Origin: Tubulanus polymorphus
Taxonomy: Eukaryota > Nemertea > Palaeonemertea > Tubulaniformes > Tubulanidae
Length of the DNA stretch: 64,000 bases
Direction: 5' to 3'
Assembly: GCF_964204645.1 (NCBI RefSeq)
Contig: NC_134031.1
Span: 5,811,001-5,875,000 of the forward strand
This document shows positions 22,901 through 33,729 of this stretch, piece after piece. Numbering within the stretch: the stretch's first letter is position 1; every line of letters starts with the position of its first letter. Below the pieces are notes generated by a model. The model was not told the DNA's origin, searched no databases, and saw nothing but the letters and a program-made list of their open reading frames with translations. The translations under genes and the position numbers were made by a program.

Positions 22901-25900
22901 GAATATCAATGAAATATGATTTAGTCATTTTTGCTCGACATAACTACGAATAGAACACTATTTCCGAGTGGCAACGCTAGAGACGAACTATAACTTAGCT
23001 ACTACGACGCAGTTTCTATGAAACCCGCTGTGTGAAAACCTTTTCTGATAACTTAAGAATAGCACTTTGAAGAATGGCAATATCCCAATATCCGTGAAGA
23101 TATGTGAGAATCTCACAATTGTAAAATTGACTAGAATATTCGTAAGTAGAAATATGTCCAAGAGCTTCTGCTGCCCATCCTCAGTCTAAAATGTGTTGCT
23201 TTGATTACTTCATATAGTAAATATAGTTTATATACCTACATTCCACTTAGTAAATCATTAGTTCCGCTAGATTGTTTTAACGCTCCCTCCGTTGGTTATG
23301 TAGTTAATGGATAGAGTACCCGGTATTAACAACTGTTATGATGTAACCCGATAAAGGGTTATTAACTGTAACCTCTTCAAAAGGACGTGACCTAACATAT
23401 TTCGTGCAATATGCAAATCAGTCGATCGACTGCTACATGTAAGACTTCTTTGCAAGAAAACTGCATGTACACTGGTACTCTGGACCAATAAAACTAACTT
23501 GAAGGTTTATTGGCGCCTTGAAAAAAGTTACACATAGATAGTGCGTATAAAAGGATAGATGGAATTATTTTGAATTTGAATATACCGAGAATTGAATTGA
23601 ATTGACCGGGAACCCGACTAACCATCAATATAAAAAAACATGGACATTCATTAGGTACTTTTCATTCATTAAATATATTTGAATTCAAAATGAATGCCAA
23701 CACTCAAAGTTGTGAATAGTTATTTTGAAACGCCAATATTGATGACGTAGTGCACATCGACTCACACAGTACCCCTTAAATTGAATTTAAATTGCGTATG
23801 TGTGACCAGGTAGGTTCTTTCCCGCATCCCTGGCGTGACGAAATAATGCCGTAACACGTGACTTCGATTGATCACGTGACGACAGAGACAGACGACCGCC
23901 TCTCTATTGAAAATAATGAAAGATCAATACGAGTAGGTTATTCCATCACTTAGTGCCAGATTCGACGATAATTGGTCGAAACACAGATTCTGTTACGGAG
24001 ATAAACATACTAGTGTTCGGCCTAGGGTGGTAATTACGCAATAAACAATAAATCACTATTCCCATGGACGAAGGCCTATAAACTCCTGAACTTTGTCACA
24101 GCCAACAGACACAACGACATCATTTATACCTCCCCATATCAAGGAAGGTAGGAGCACCTCGCTTCTGGAGCTCAGCTTAAGTTCATTTACATTTGCTGAA
24201 ACATTACTTCTCTGCACAACTAATCTGAAAAAGAAGTTCGTTGTGCAGCCTTCCCTCTATTATCCACCCACACCAGTTGACATTTGTATCCATGTCCAAT
24301 CTTGATTTTATGAATGTGGACTATAAACAGTAACGGAACAATTTCCCACCCGGTTTACACTCGACGATTGTTTGATATCAGGTTGAAATATCAATATCAC
24401 CAATATAGCCACCGCTACTGCAAACTCATCTCATAAACCTAGAGTATACGCAGGACAAAGCCTGTAATTTTACGTTATGAATATCAATATTCTACCCCGA
24501 TACCAGGGGTCAGTTGCACAGTCAATGCTTAAACTTAAGACCAGTCTAAGACCGTTTTGGTTCTATATCCAATCTAATAACTTACGACCAGTCTTTAAGT
24601 TTTGGGGCACTTTCGGACTTATCTGTGCAACCGGGCCAACTGGGCCTTGGGGCCAGTTGCAAATGTCTTGACTTAAGTCCAAAAGTGGTCTTAAATCTTA
24701 AGACTGGTCTTAAGTTGTTAGATTGGCTTTAGGACTTAGTTGGTCTTAAACTTAAGTCTAAGCCATGACTGTGCAACCGGCCCCAGGGGCCGATTCCATA
24801 GACAGGACTTAGACTTAAGACCGGTCTAAGACAAACTAAGTTCTGTAGCCAATCTAACAACTTAAGACCAGTCTTAAGGTTTAAAACCACTTTTGGTCTT
24901 AAGTCTTGACTATGGAACCGGCCCCTGAAGCGTACAGAGCCACAAACTTGTTTCGGGTTGCTGCTGCTGCCAGTCATATATCTGCACGGATTCGGCTAAC
25001 GTGAACGGCGTTCCAGTTCTGAGACTCCAGACGATTCCAGCAATTTACACCGACTAAATTAGATCGTATCTCGGATAAGAGGCAGCTATTGTGCGTTCAT
25101 TACTGCGAGAAGAATTTACCAAAGAAAACTCGATACGCTAAAACACACGTAATTATAGGGAAAAGCTCTCGGTAAAGATTTATGAACGTTGGAAATGGAA
25201 TCCGCAGTCGCCCGAACCGGAATCAAGAGCAGAAAATACTCCGGATAAGACACAGTAATGTACAGAAACGTGGACCAGAGACTCTCTTAAGCAACCGAGC
25301 AGACTGAAGATGGAAAAGCTTTTATCTCAACATGAAAAGGGACACATGTTTGTGAAGTTGATACCGCGTCGGAGTGAACTCGTATCAAACAATCAAGAAT
25401 ACGATTGTGACTAAGGTGTGAATTACACGAGAAAGACCTGATGCTACTCGTAGACGCATATAGCGAGCGTCTTCGAAATAGTACGAAATGAGCCGAGAAA
25501 TTGTATTTCTAAACATTGAGTTAAAACTCATCTTTCACACCTGTTAGAAAATCTTTCGAATCTGGTTCGCACGGAATAAACCCATACATAATAATAACTT
25601 TAATTGAATCAGTAACACACAGCTTATCTATTTTGACTCATCCAGTTTTTAGACTAATTATGAACTAATTGCTGGGGCTTCCATCTTCTAGGTTTACTTA
25701 TTGAACTGTGAATTTAAGTCTGTCCGTGGATTTAAGTCCACTTTATCTCGCTACTGGCGAAAATAGCAGCTCATGCCTTGTATATATGTGGCTCATGTAA
25801 CACATACTTCATGCAGTACGATCTCAATCGTTTTCTGAATTCTCGGTAAATGTCTCCGCGAAACAGGACAGTAATTTCCTTAATGAAATATTCGCCGATC

Positions 25901-28900
25901 GACGGCCGATAATTAAAGGTTTGGATGTTGACGACAAGAAGCCGTAAATGAAATGCGCTGAGCGTCGCGCGAGAAAATTATCATGTTAGCGTTTGAAAGA
26001 GAATCTGGTTCGACGGGAAGTGAAAAGGAAATTATTTTGTATATATGCGACGAGTCGGAGAGACTGAAATATAACCGTCTCGGGTCAACACCAGGGGCCA
26101 GTTGCACAGTCATGACTTAAGTCCAAAAGTGGTCTTAAATCTTAAGACTGGTCTTAAAGTTGTTAGATTAGCTATAGAACTAAGTTGGTCTTAGACTGGT
26201 CTTAAGTCTAAGCCATAACTATGCAACTGGCCCCAGGTGCGCAAAGCAGTCTTGAAAACGTTTTTATCAGAGTGCGGCAATAGAAACAAAAAATGATAAA
26301 ACATCTGTGCTCAAACTCCGAAAATCAAACTTGCTCGGCGTTTCGTCCTGTTGTGCGCGTCAAACGTGGACAGGCAACCAGTCTAGTAGAATCGGACAGG
26401 CAACCAGTCAATGAACCTACCAGGGCCTGGAGATAGACTGGTTGCCGGTCTGATTCGGTTATCGGAGTTAGTCGACTACTATTTGCGAACTAAATGAAAC
26501 CGAATGTTTTAAGTCGGAACTGAACAAGGGCATAACTGACGGTGCTCTACTGTGTTCATAGTTATATATTTCGATTCCGCTATGTGCATCGAAAGCCAAA
26601 ATCTTGTGGATTTGGCTGAAACAATCGATTTTTCGCGTTTCGTGTTTGCAGACGTACCGAGCGCGTACGCCTTCGGGCAATTCGAAAAAAACTCTCAGAT
26701 CGAACCGCACTCAGTGATTCGACTCCGTCTAATGTAGAGAAAAAATTCTACTCCCCGCGCTGATAATTCAGTCAACGAGAAACTGTTTTCTTACAAGCAG
26801 CGTTCACCTATTACGACGCATTTATCATCAATTTGTCAGTCTGTTTTGTGAATTCTCCCGGATCGGTGATTATCAACGAGTGTTTATAATGGAGTAGTAC
26901 GTGTAGCATTAGTTTCGAGAAAGCGGTATGACAGCCGCGGTCCCCGGCTGGGACTGATCGATTTTACATTCGCGAGATAATACGCGCTGATTCTGAATGA
27001 AGTCTCTCTGTCTTTTCCTCTCTTTTCGCTGATTCGGGAGAGATTTGTGTGTCGCATTTCTATAAAAACAAACTCCCGTATATTCCGTCGATCGTTGCGA
27101 TCGTTTTGTGAATAAATTAGATAAACACAAGGCAATATACGAATCATGAACCTCCGTCTGCTATTGGTTACGTCCTCGCGTGATCCCAACATTTGAAATC
27201 CCTATTGTACATGGCCGAAGATTTCCGGTTATCGATTTATTCGGGGTTGAAACCCCGTTAAAAATAAAATGCTAACAATGCAAACTCCCTGGAGGCCATA
27301 CGAGAAGCTTATCGTCTGAAGCAGTTTCGCCGCGTCAGTGAATAATTAAAATTAGCTCACTCACTCCTTACCCATAGATCATCCGTACTAAGTATCAACA
27401 AATTTGATTAAAACCTGTAACTGGAATAAAGATTTTTGTAAAAGTTAACAGCCTCCGGCCACTGCGGAGCCAGAGATTTGAGCTTGACAGCACAAGCAAT
27501 CGACCCACTTAAAAGAACGATGGAACTCCATTATCTCAGTCAGATACAAACGAATCACATGTAGTAAGTCTATACAAACTGCCAAGAAATAATTCACTGG
27601 TTCTGGATGTTAAATTAAGTTTTGTAGTTTAATTTGTAATAGAAAATGCACCCACCTACAGGACGAGAAGAAGTCTGAAATGAGTCGGAACACCTCGAAA
27701 TGATAGTGCATTGCAGTCCAGTAGACCCGAAAGTGAGTGGCAAAATATAAATCAATCAAAAAAGATTAGCTTAAGTATAGTTATCTATTTGGCGATTAAA
27801 AACAAACCTTACAAAATGACGATTTTAGAATACTCAGGCGCACTTACTGCTTCGCCACAGAGCTTTTCATTTGGTTAACGACGGTTCGTGTTTTTCATCG
27901 ATTCATTGTGCGTCAGCGATGTCACTGAGGTGACGTCACAAAATGTCACATCACTGAGGCAATGTCACAAAATGTCACTTGGGGTGATGTCACGAAATGC
28001 TATTCCCAGGGTTTTTATGGCAAATGAAAAAAAAATGTATACCCTTTCTGTACGCAAATTCCTCCTCACGTACGCCGAATAATGACCACCGCGCGGGTGC
28101 CGTCACTAAGGAGGAGTAGCGAAACAAACATCTCGTCGCCACCGTCGATTAAATTCACCTGTTTTTAGAACACATCTATCGTCAAGCACAAAGAGAAAGG
28201 ATTTACATCCGCTTAAGGGTAATTATACGCTAGCACTGTATCACATTTACTTATTCATGCGTCACGAATCACGATTATAATGATTTTCGACAGGTCGGTT
28301 TCATCTAGACGGTTCTATTCGGTTTTTTTTTCTTCATCTTTGACTACGAAATGCAGTTGAATTGATGCGGGCAGTCGATATTATCGATTGGGGACTTGGA
28401 TGTTTTTTTTTTGTGATTGACGCTTGAAATCGAAATGTTTTACATTCAATCAAACATACAGTCAATGATTCACATGTATCGATGTTATTAGCCATGAAGA
28501 AATTCATTCGTGTCGCGGCACTGTCATTTTCTTATCCAAAAGTGAACGCGAAACAACGTTCATTTCAGAAAAGGACTGAATTACTAAACGATTATGAAAA
28601 TCTGCTAATTGATTTATGTCGTTTCAGCGCGTATAAGGCTGTCGCAGACGCATTTCAACAATTTGCTGATATCGCTTCGAGCCGAGCCATTAGTCGATTG
28701 CGCTAAAGTCGCTTTTTAGATTTTGTTGATTTATCTTTCTGTCGCCAGCTTCGTATCATCGTCATAGACGAAAGCAAATAAGTAATGACAAGAAGAAGGC
28801 TAGAAATAAGAGATTCTTGTCTGGGTCTTTGAATAATTTACATCTTGGAAAAAAATATATCTTGCCCCACCTTCACTCCCTCTTCATATCCTTCTCTCTG

Positions 28901-31900
28901 TGTTCTCACTGTCCCTCTCATCATTTCATCGCCATCACCATCACCATCACCATTCATTACGAATAATTGGCATATTTTTGAATACTTAGAAGGTTGAATT
29001 GTTTATAGTTTTGATTAGAGGAATTTCATAGAAAAAAATTGATCAGTCATAATTTGAAATTTCAAAATGTTTTAGGCACGATTGATTTGAATTGGCCTAA
29101 TTTACTATCATAAGATTTCTAGCCTTTTTTATAATTTGCTTTCGAAAAAAAGAAAGAAAAGTATTCATTCGGTCAAAGTTGTGAACAAACTGAAATAGGT
29201 GAGGGAAAAATGTCACCTCTTCCCTAATCTCGTATCCGTATTTCCCTCTCACTGTCCATTGCGGTATCTCTTTCCTTCACTCCTTACGCGCGTCCTCCGC
29301 CCTCCCGCTCCCTGTGCGGGTAATTAATGAAATTCGAAACTCCACGTTATGTAGTAACGCATATAGTAATGAAATAAATACCAAAACCCTATTGTCGCAG
29401 ACATCTACCGGATTCATATTCAGGAAATAGAATGCAATAAACTGGACCTCATTATTAATTCTGTTCAAGCACACATGAAATTATACTACGTACGTTCTTC
29501 TGTAAGAAAGGTACAGTAAGAACTGCTATCATGTATATATGAATTTCTAGAAATCAGAAATAAATGCAATCAATTCTTACGCTCAATTCTTAACTGCGGC
29601 CATTAAATATGTACATCAAGTTGGCCATTAGTCATACGCGGAACTGTCACGTACTCGGAACAACTGACGTGTGAAATCGAGTCGGTATTCGTTTAAGGTG
29701 TGGTCGGTCAGACTATTTCTGACTGTTGTCAGTTCGTTGACACCGCGTAAATCCGTACGAACGTATTATGTGATATCGCCGCTAGCCATATCCGCATAAG
29801 TGAATTACACAAGACATGGTTTCACGTCGATTAGATATTACAAAATCTCGAGAGAAATTCAAATTTCAGAAATTCTGAAAATGCATCGAAGATAATGCGC
29901 ACGTTTTCTATGCAGACGACATACAGTGGAAACTCGTTGATACGAATCTTGCGGGTAGAAATGAATCGTCGTATTAAACTGGTTTCGTATGATTCAAAGC
30001 CTGATTGATATAGATATATTATCTGGGACATACCTGAAATCGTCGTGATAATCCGGTTTTGTCTTAAACTGAATCGTATTAACGAGGTTCAAATGAACAT
30101 TGCCCTCATATCCTACGGAAAAACTAGATATTTTCATCCTCAAGTTAAACATAAAACATCAAAGCATTTTTCCTTCAAAGCGGGATATTTGTCCGTGCGT
30201 GTTCCGCTTGATTCTAAGCACTTATCACCCATGTTCTCAGAACCTAAAACTCTATAGTAACGGACGGAAATCTGAGTACGAATTCAAAAAGGTTTTTTTA
30301 TAATGTTTAATATCGGTATTTTATTGTATCTCTTACTTTTTTTTCACTCGCATTTTCTGTATACATGTATCCGTAGCGAGCGCTGCCAGGTCTCTATTTG
30401 ATATGCGATAGTAGGTTTTTGCACCGCCGGTACTTTGTAATCTAAACAATCGGAAAACGTCATGGCATACAATACTGCGTGCAGTCATTTTTTTTTTACT
30501 GGAGACTCGACTCTATTTCACTGCAAATCGCTGAATTTTGTTTTTGTGATTTTCATTTTATACGTAAATATATAAACAGGACCCGGTTTTACTTGGACGG
30601 ATTGTTTTCCAGTTTAGAAAGTTGAAATATTGAGTACACGGAGAAGGGCATAGCACATTTTACGTTTAATTTTCGTTTACGGTTGCTCTTACTTTTGTTG
30701 CTTCGAATTTTGATGAATACTGAACAAAGCTCCTAGCATAGATATATATAAAACGTAAGCGTATGTATATTTCTTATGTGCATGATTTCACGGCTAAATT
30801 TCGAAATGTTTTCTGTTTCATAAATCCTGCGAAGCGAATTTTCAAGTTGCATTTACGTTTGAAGCCTTATGACAATACGGCGATAAAGTTGTGAATCAGC
30901 GTTTTACGATGCGATGTTCAGGCCGACTTGAAAATGAACACTTAGATACAATGCTTCTGTTGAAGAACTTACCTTTCAGTAATATATATATATATACAAT
31001 TTCTGTACTGATACGCTACTGAGTAGAATGTATTCCTGATACTGTTGTTATGTTATTCATTCCTGGCGAATTTTCTTGTTGTTCCTCGGCTTTTATTTCC
31101 AATATTTCCTGCATATGTCTGCGATAATCGCTTTATCTGCCGTGAAGATTACGCAGTCCACGAGTCTGCGTCGCTTCCAACGAATGACGGAGTGTTCCAG
31201 TTTTGCCGTAGCCGCCAGCAGCCGCCAAAACAATGTACCGTGATGTCACCAACGACATAATGACGTCACCGCGAACATTACAGCGACTTCTATCGTGTTT
31301 TCGAGCAACTATAACTGGCGCTCACTGGTACAACAGCGCGATGATAAGTACTAACTGGCAGTGTAATTCATCAAATACAGGTTTCCTTTTACATAACAGA
31401 GGTTCGTTTTCGAAAAGAAACATATCTCAAAATAACTAGAATTCTCTTGCTAATCAACTCGCGTTTCGGAATATCATTTTCATTATCCACTCTTCAGTAA
31501 TTTCGCGCTTGGATTACGCAATCTCTTCACTTGTTGTATCTAAAAGTTCTCTGATAAATCGTCTTCAGTTTATTCAGAATAATGCGACAAGATCGATCAC
31601 AAAAACTAGGAAATCCGAAACATATTACTCCTGTTCTGACAAACCTCAATGGGCTACCGATTGCTGTTAACGCTGTATTCGAAGTTCTTTTGTACAAAAA
31701 CGTCTTAATAACGCTGCTATAAAGATTACGTCTAGTCCCTTCTTAATGTTTACACGGTGTATTCGCTCTAGTCAATCAAAGCAACTAGTCAAGCCAACAT
31801 CAAACCGCAATTTTGGTGAAACGGCCTATTCGATTGCTGGATTGTTCAAGTATTTGCAATGCAATTCCTGATTAAGTAAAATCTAGTCTTACACTCGAAC

Positions 31901-33729
31901 CTTTAAATAAAATCTTATAATATATTTTTTCAAACTTCCCGTGATCTTATAATGGATTGAGCTTTTTTTAAAACTATTCCTATATTTTTGTGTTATTGTC
32001 TTAATTATATTGTACACATTGTAAAAGTGCAGCGATATTCTATACAACAGCGCTATTAAAAAAAGAAAATATTATCATGATCGTTATTATTATTTGTATT
32101 GACTATCGTTATAATTGTGATTATTGATTATCATTGTGATTATTGTTTATCATTATTGTTTCTGATTACCATTATTGATTATCATTATTGATTATCATTT
32201 ATCGTTATCGTTATCATATTGATTTTACAGTCCGTTACACAAAATGTCTCAACAGACTTTACAGGTTACATACATTAAACATTATTTCACTCAGACAATT
32301 TTAAAAGAACTGTTTGCGAATTACGATCGATGTAATTGTGTAATAGTACAACAGTCGATATGGCTGGGGGGGCATATACGAGGTTCCTGGTATCTTTTCC
32401 ATCTTTTCATTCAATCGAAAACTATATTTGCGGCAAGATTCGAAAGACATCAAACATTCGACATCACATATTACATATTAAACATACAACAATCGCTGCC
32501 AGGGAATGAGTTTGCGTTTCTGCAATATACGTTTTCTTTTTATTATTATTCCGAACGCCATTTATTAAAACATATGTTAGAGTTGATATCCAACACCGCG
32601 GGGGTTCGTGTCTTAATCGATTGTGCACCGATCAAATCTACGTATTCACAGGCGGTGCAGACGATAAGGTGTGGTTTCGAAAACCTTTTTAGCTGTTAGC
32701 TAATACAGAACCAAGAAACTTATTTCGCATTGAGAAAAACCCTAAACGATGTCACAATTGAATTCGAAAACGAAACGTTTGCTTCATAGTCTGAGTGTAA
32801 TGAGTAACGCCTGTACGTGCGTAAATTCGAATTAAGAAGATTAATATTCTTTCTCTCTTGTCGGGATTCGGACCTAGGGACGTTGGTGCATTCACGTGGC
32901 GTCACAGCGTCATACAGAACGTGACGCGTGACGTCTGCGTGACTCACGTGATATCTGCTTCACCCGGGCAGAAGAGTCAGTGCTCACCCGCTAATAAGCG
33001 AGAGAGGTAGACATACAAAAATACCCGAAGACTTTGCAGTGTGCGCGAGAGGAGATTGAGACCGAATTTCATTTTGTAATTGTTGTGCAGCTCTAAATGG
33101 GAAAATCTGCTAGATGAACTCTTCAAAGATATCAACAGAATACCCCCCCCCCCCCCCCCACATTAGAAGCCTCAACAAGATCAACAAGAAAGACCAATTC
33201 AAACTACTCTTTTCATCCCATTTATTAGCCAAAAATGTTCGCAAATTTGTAGATCAAAGGTTTAAGGCCTTGAATACCTCATTCCCCTATCCACCTTCTC
33301 TGTGTAGATATTAAATATGGCAACAATTGCATTAATTCAAATTTTCTCTTTCATTATCATTCTACGTACAAATTTTATACACTATTCTTTTTCATTTACA
33401 AATTCTGTATCATCCACAATCTGTAAGATTATCAAGTCCAAAAACGCTTTCAACTTTCATAAAAGACGCCGTATTCCTGAAGATGGATATCAACGTCGAA
33501 TAGACCACTAGCTCAAGGAAACATTTTCGGACTTGATATCATTTTTCGTTACTTAATTGTGAGATTCTCTTTATATAATCGTCACAACATGGATTGTGTC
33601 GTATTAATGGTGATGATGTATATTATATAAGGTTTACTTACCAGCGTTCACTACAGTCGCCATTAAAATACAAATCTGTACGATAAACTTGACGTTAGTT
33701 GAAATTAAGCTACAAATACTATCGGGCAT
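10445..33729 (-). CDS. FNDC4/5-like single-FN3 type I membrane protein
   Basis: Three coding exons on the minus strand, 33729-33642, 12284-11961 and 10920-10445 (88, 324 and 476 nt), total 888 nt: 295 codons plus TGA. Both introns are phase 1 and both spanning codons are sensible (G|CT Ala, G|AC Asp). Residues 1-29 form a signal peptide ending VVNA. Residues about 31-137 form one FN3 domain. A hydrophobic helix lies at about 154-172, and residues 173-295 form a cytoplasmic tail rich in Lys, Glu and Arg. This order and size match FNDC4/FNDC5, whose helix also carries an IIVVV run close after the FN3 domain. Vertebrate FNDC5 releases its FN3 ectodomain as irisin; whether this protein is shed cannot be told. 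Linking exon 1 across a 21-kb intron is inference from phase and architecture. Confidence 0.7.
11961..12284 (-). CDS. FN3 gene exon 2: fibronectin type III domain
   Basis: A phase 1-1 exon, the usual arrangement for FN3 domains. The acceptor is CATATTTTCAG and the donor GTACGT. Landmarks are PQAPSNIRI at the start, the core tryptophan in VVTWTHS, the tyrosine-corner region LLPDTYYIIYMRA, and FNDEGSS in the last loop. The middle is longer than in most FN3 domains (YYNNTRNVN insertion), with several N-glycosylation sequons. Confidence 0.88.
12778..12916. mobile_element. Foldback MITE
   Basis: The arm CTATAGTAAAATGGTATATA and following bases at 12778-12811 recurs inverted at 12887-12916. The interior has CGTTTCGGCT and CCATCTTCAGG, motifs shared with the elements at 36785 and 51190. 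No coding capacity. Confidence 0.65.
13510..13647. mobile_element. Foldback MITE with arms of about 60 bp
   Basis: GCACAGTTGATGATTTCACC at the left is mirrored by an imperfect inverted copy at the right, sharing CTGACAGTTTCG on both arms. The hairpin covers nearly the whole 138 bp. Confidence 0.65.
13692..13890. repeat. Copy of the dispersed ATTGAATTG...CAGTC repeat
   Basis: Begins with CACAAGAAAACTAGCTTAAA and contains GGATCAATAAA, TTGAATTGAATTTAATT and GACCGGGAATCAGTC. The same ordered blocks occur at 19850-20300, 21828-22278, 23470-23800 and 47740-48170. Confidence 0.55.
14908..15118. mobile_element. MITE 'X' with CAGGGCAAAC inverted ends
   Basis: The left end CAGGGCAAACTTTGGGTTTT matches the inverted right end GGTTTGCCCTG. 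The interior has AGTCGACTAGTGG and GTCGGCCATCTTG. A diverged copy in the opposite orientation occupies about 49880-50098. Confidence 0.6.
15145..15420 (+). repeat. SINE-like repeat with B box, long copy
   Basis: Shares an ordered set of blocks with 50097-50330: GATGTCATTAT, GTTTTATTT, TTTGCCTCAGC, GGCAAACCTGCGCATG, then a tRNA-like head with GGTTCGAATCCCT at 15388-15400. MITE X adjoins it on the left at both loci. Probably non-autonomous. Confidence 0.55.
15421..16301. other. No gene seen
   Basis: AT-rich intron sequence with a pyrimidine-rich stretch near 15800-15900. No motif or long conserved frame recognised. Confidence 0.5.
16302..16731. repeat. Two-copy tandem repeat, period 215 bp
   Basis: Copies start at TCAAATGTCAAACGGCA (16302 and 16517). 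Both contain GGTGGGTATCTTCA, CGTGACAGTTAAAGGCGGT and GGGGCAGTTCTATT. The copies are clearly diverged. A C-run and G/A-rich sequence follows at 16780-16880. Confidence 0.7.
17086..17198 (+). other. Weak candidate terminal exon
   Basis: A long CT tract is followed by ...CACACAG (AG at 17084-17085), then an open frame of 36 codons: AEDEM, FDIAEIMRGIRRK and an RR-rich end before TGA at 17196. It reads like a short amphipathic helix plus a basic tail. No partner exon found, so it may be chance. Confidence 0.2.
17789..18010. mobile_element. hAT-like MITE fragment
   Basis: Starts with CAGGGGCGGATCCAG, the standard left end of the GGCGGATCC family also seen at 43389, 52032 and 56199. The matching right end was not found, so it is truncated or too diverged. 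Confidence 0.45.
18219..18388 (+). other. Candidate coding fragment, unassigned
   Basis: After an acceptor-like GACTTCTTAG comes an open frame with hydrophilic, protein-like composition: LHLPSQRDVLRLKEA, NFKENELPIK, LGTGLNNLGLKPS and an end IDEWGG before TAG at 18386. No family recognised. It could be the last exon of a nested gene on the opposite strand to the FN3 gene, or a retrocopy fragment. A minus-strand frame also spans the region, which weakens the call. Confidence 0.3.
19061..19342. mobile_element. MITE with TATAGCCGCGATCAC ends
   Basis: The left TATAGCCGCGATCAC is matched by the inverted right GTGATCGCGGCTTATA. The interior is rich in TTTGGCCCG / CGGGCCAAA words in both orientations. 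The duplicate lies at 21039-21320. Related sequences lie at 34611-34795 and 50985-51175. Confidence 0.65.
19850..20300. repeat. Dispersed repeat copy, duplicated at 21828-22278
   Basis: Contains GACGGCGTAAAAACCGTTAC, ACGTCATCAATATTGGCG, GACTGGTTGCCGGTC, TTCAATTCAATTATC and GTGTCAAAAAGTTAG followed by TTTTCTTG, which are the blocks of the 13692, 23470 and 47740 copies in inverted order. Confidence 0.55.
20917..22891. repeat. Tandem duplication, copy 2 (1,975 bp)
   Basis: Second direct copy of 18939-20913. The junction is ...TTCAATTTCAAC, then TAC (20914-20916), then TGCTACTTTGG. TAC matches neither the left flank of copy 1 nor the right flank of copy 2, so it looks like a 3-nt filler. Confidence 0.95.
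22892..23469. other. No gene seen
   Basis: AT-rich intron sequence without recognised repeats or coding frames. Confidence 0.5.
23470..23800. repeat. Dispersed repeat copy
   Basis: Ordered blocks AAAACTAACTTGAAGGTTTA, GGCGCCTTG, GAATTGAATTGACCGGGAAC, and a TTGATGACGTAGTGCACATC block, shared with 47740-48170. Confidence 0.55.
23801..24503. other. No gene seen
   Basis: Intron sequence. A short open stretch around 24093-24305 has no recognised domain and no supporting splice sites. Confidence 0.45.
24504..24640. mobile_element. Foldback MITE, GGGGYCAGTTGCACAG family, copy 1
   Basis: Starts CAGGGGTCAGTTGCACAGTC and ends TGTGCAACCGGGCC. The inside is a palindrome of ACTTAAGACCAGTCTAAG words. 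First of three abutting elements. Confidence 0.65.
24652..24787. mobile_element. Foldback MITE, same family, copy 2
   Basis: Starts TGGGGCCAGTTGCA and ends ACTGTGCAACCGGCCCCAGG, with the interior CTTAAGACTGGTCTTAAG. Confidence 0.7.
24783..24927. mobile_element. Foldback MITE, same family, copy 3
   Basis: Starts CAGGGGCCGATTCCATAGAC and ends GTCTTGACTATGGAACCGGC CCCTG. It shares the CCAGGGG junction with copy 2, so the two elements abut head to tail. Its ends read ATTCCATAG rather than TTGCACAG, a subfamily difference. Confidence 0.65.
24928..26091. other. No gene seen
   Basis: Intron sequence without recognised features. Confidence 0.45.
26092..26236. mobile_element. Foldback MITE, same family, copy 4
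   Basis: Begins CCAGGGGCCAGTTGCACAGT and ends ACTATGCAACTGGCCCCAGG, with a palindromic TTAAGACTGGTCTTAA core. Confidence 0.7.
26237..29923. other. No gene seen; minor repeats
   Basis: Holds a GCAACCAGTC / GACTGGTTGC patch at 26370-26455, GTCACAAAATGTCAC repeats at about 27915-27995, and a short CATCAC microsatellite near 28930. The stretch at 26460-27190 is richer in CpG than its surroundings, but no exon could be defined. Confidence 0.4.
29924..30090. mobile_element. Mariner/pogo-like MITE, second copy
   Basis: Starts CAGTGGAAACTCGTTGATAC after a TA. The right side ends GTATTAACGAGGTTC, which is its inverted partner lacking the last few bases. Confidence 0.5.
30091..31488. other. No gene seen
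   Basis: AT-rich sequence. A GTAAGT donor-like word occurs on the minus strand near 30969, but no coding exon was found next to it. Confidence 0.45.
31489..31870 (+). pseudogene. Decayed LINE reverse-transcriptase C-terminus
   Basis: Reads HSSVISRLDY, then LINRLQFIQNNATRSITKTR, then after a one-base frameshift HITPVLTNLNGLPI, and later IRSSQSKQLV with NFGETAYSIAG. These match the ordered blocks SRLDYCN, RLQRIQNxAAR, HITPVLxxLHWLP and GxRAFSxAAP at the end of CR1/L2-type reverse transcriptases. The catalytic YxDD region is absent. Confidence 0.7.
31871..33465. other. No gene seen; low-complexity ATT-rich DNA
   Basis: ATT/TATC-rich low complexity at 32060-32225 and a run of 17 C at 33143-33159. 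An open frame at 32244-32699 has no recognised domain. Confidence 0.45.
33466..33590. mobile_element. Truncated foldback MITE, CGTTTCGACT family
   Basis: Contains CAACGTCGAATAGACCACTA, then AGGAAACATTTTCGGACTT, then GTGAGATTCTCTTTATATA, the right half of the elements at 36785 and 51190. Confidence 0.55.
33642..33729 (-). CDS. FN3 gene exon 1: signal peptide
   Basis: ATG at 33729-33727 opens a 29-residue hydrophobic leader (core FIVQICILMATVV, ending NA) followed by phase-1 donor GCTG|GTAAGT. The phase and the sense of a signal peptide fit the FN3 exon at 12284, which lacks a start. An acceptor-like TATTATTTTCAG just right of 33822 suggests the exon begins there, with about 93 nt of 5' UTR and a separate upstream leader exon not located. 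Confidence 0.65.

Larger units (their letters stand above)
12285..33641 (-). other. First intron of the FN3 gene (about 21 kb)
   Basis: Phase-1 intron from donor GTAAGT (33641) to acceptor CAG (12285). It contains foldback MITEs, SINE-like copies, a near-identical tandem duplication and decayed LINE pieces, listed separately. Candidate exons on + at 17086 and 18219 could be nested genes or chance. The assignment depends on exon 1 at 33642 belonging to this gene. Confidence 0.55.

Noticed and set aside
28928-28955. CATCAC repeat encoding an apparent His-rich stretch
   Set aside because: A simple microsatellite in AT-rich DNA without a surrounding open frame.
32244-32699. 151-codon open frame on +
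   Set aside because: AT-rich region, no recognised motif, no splice or poly(A) evidence. Probably chance.
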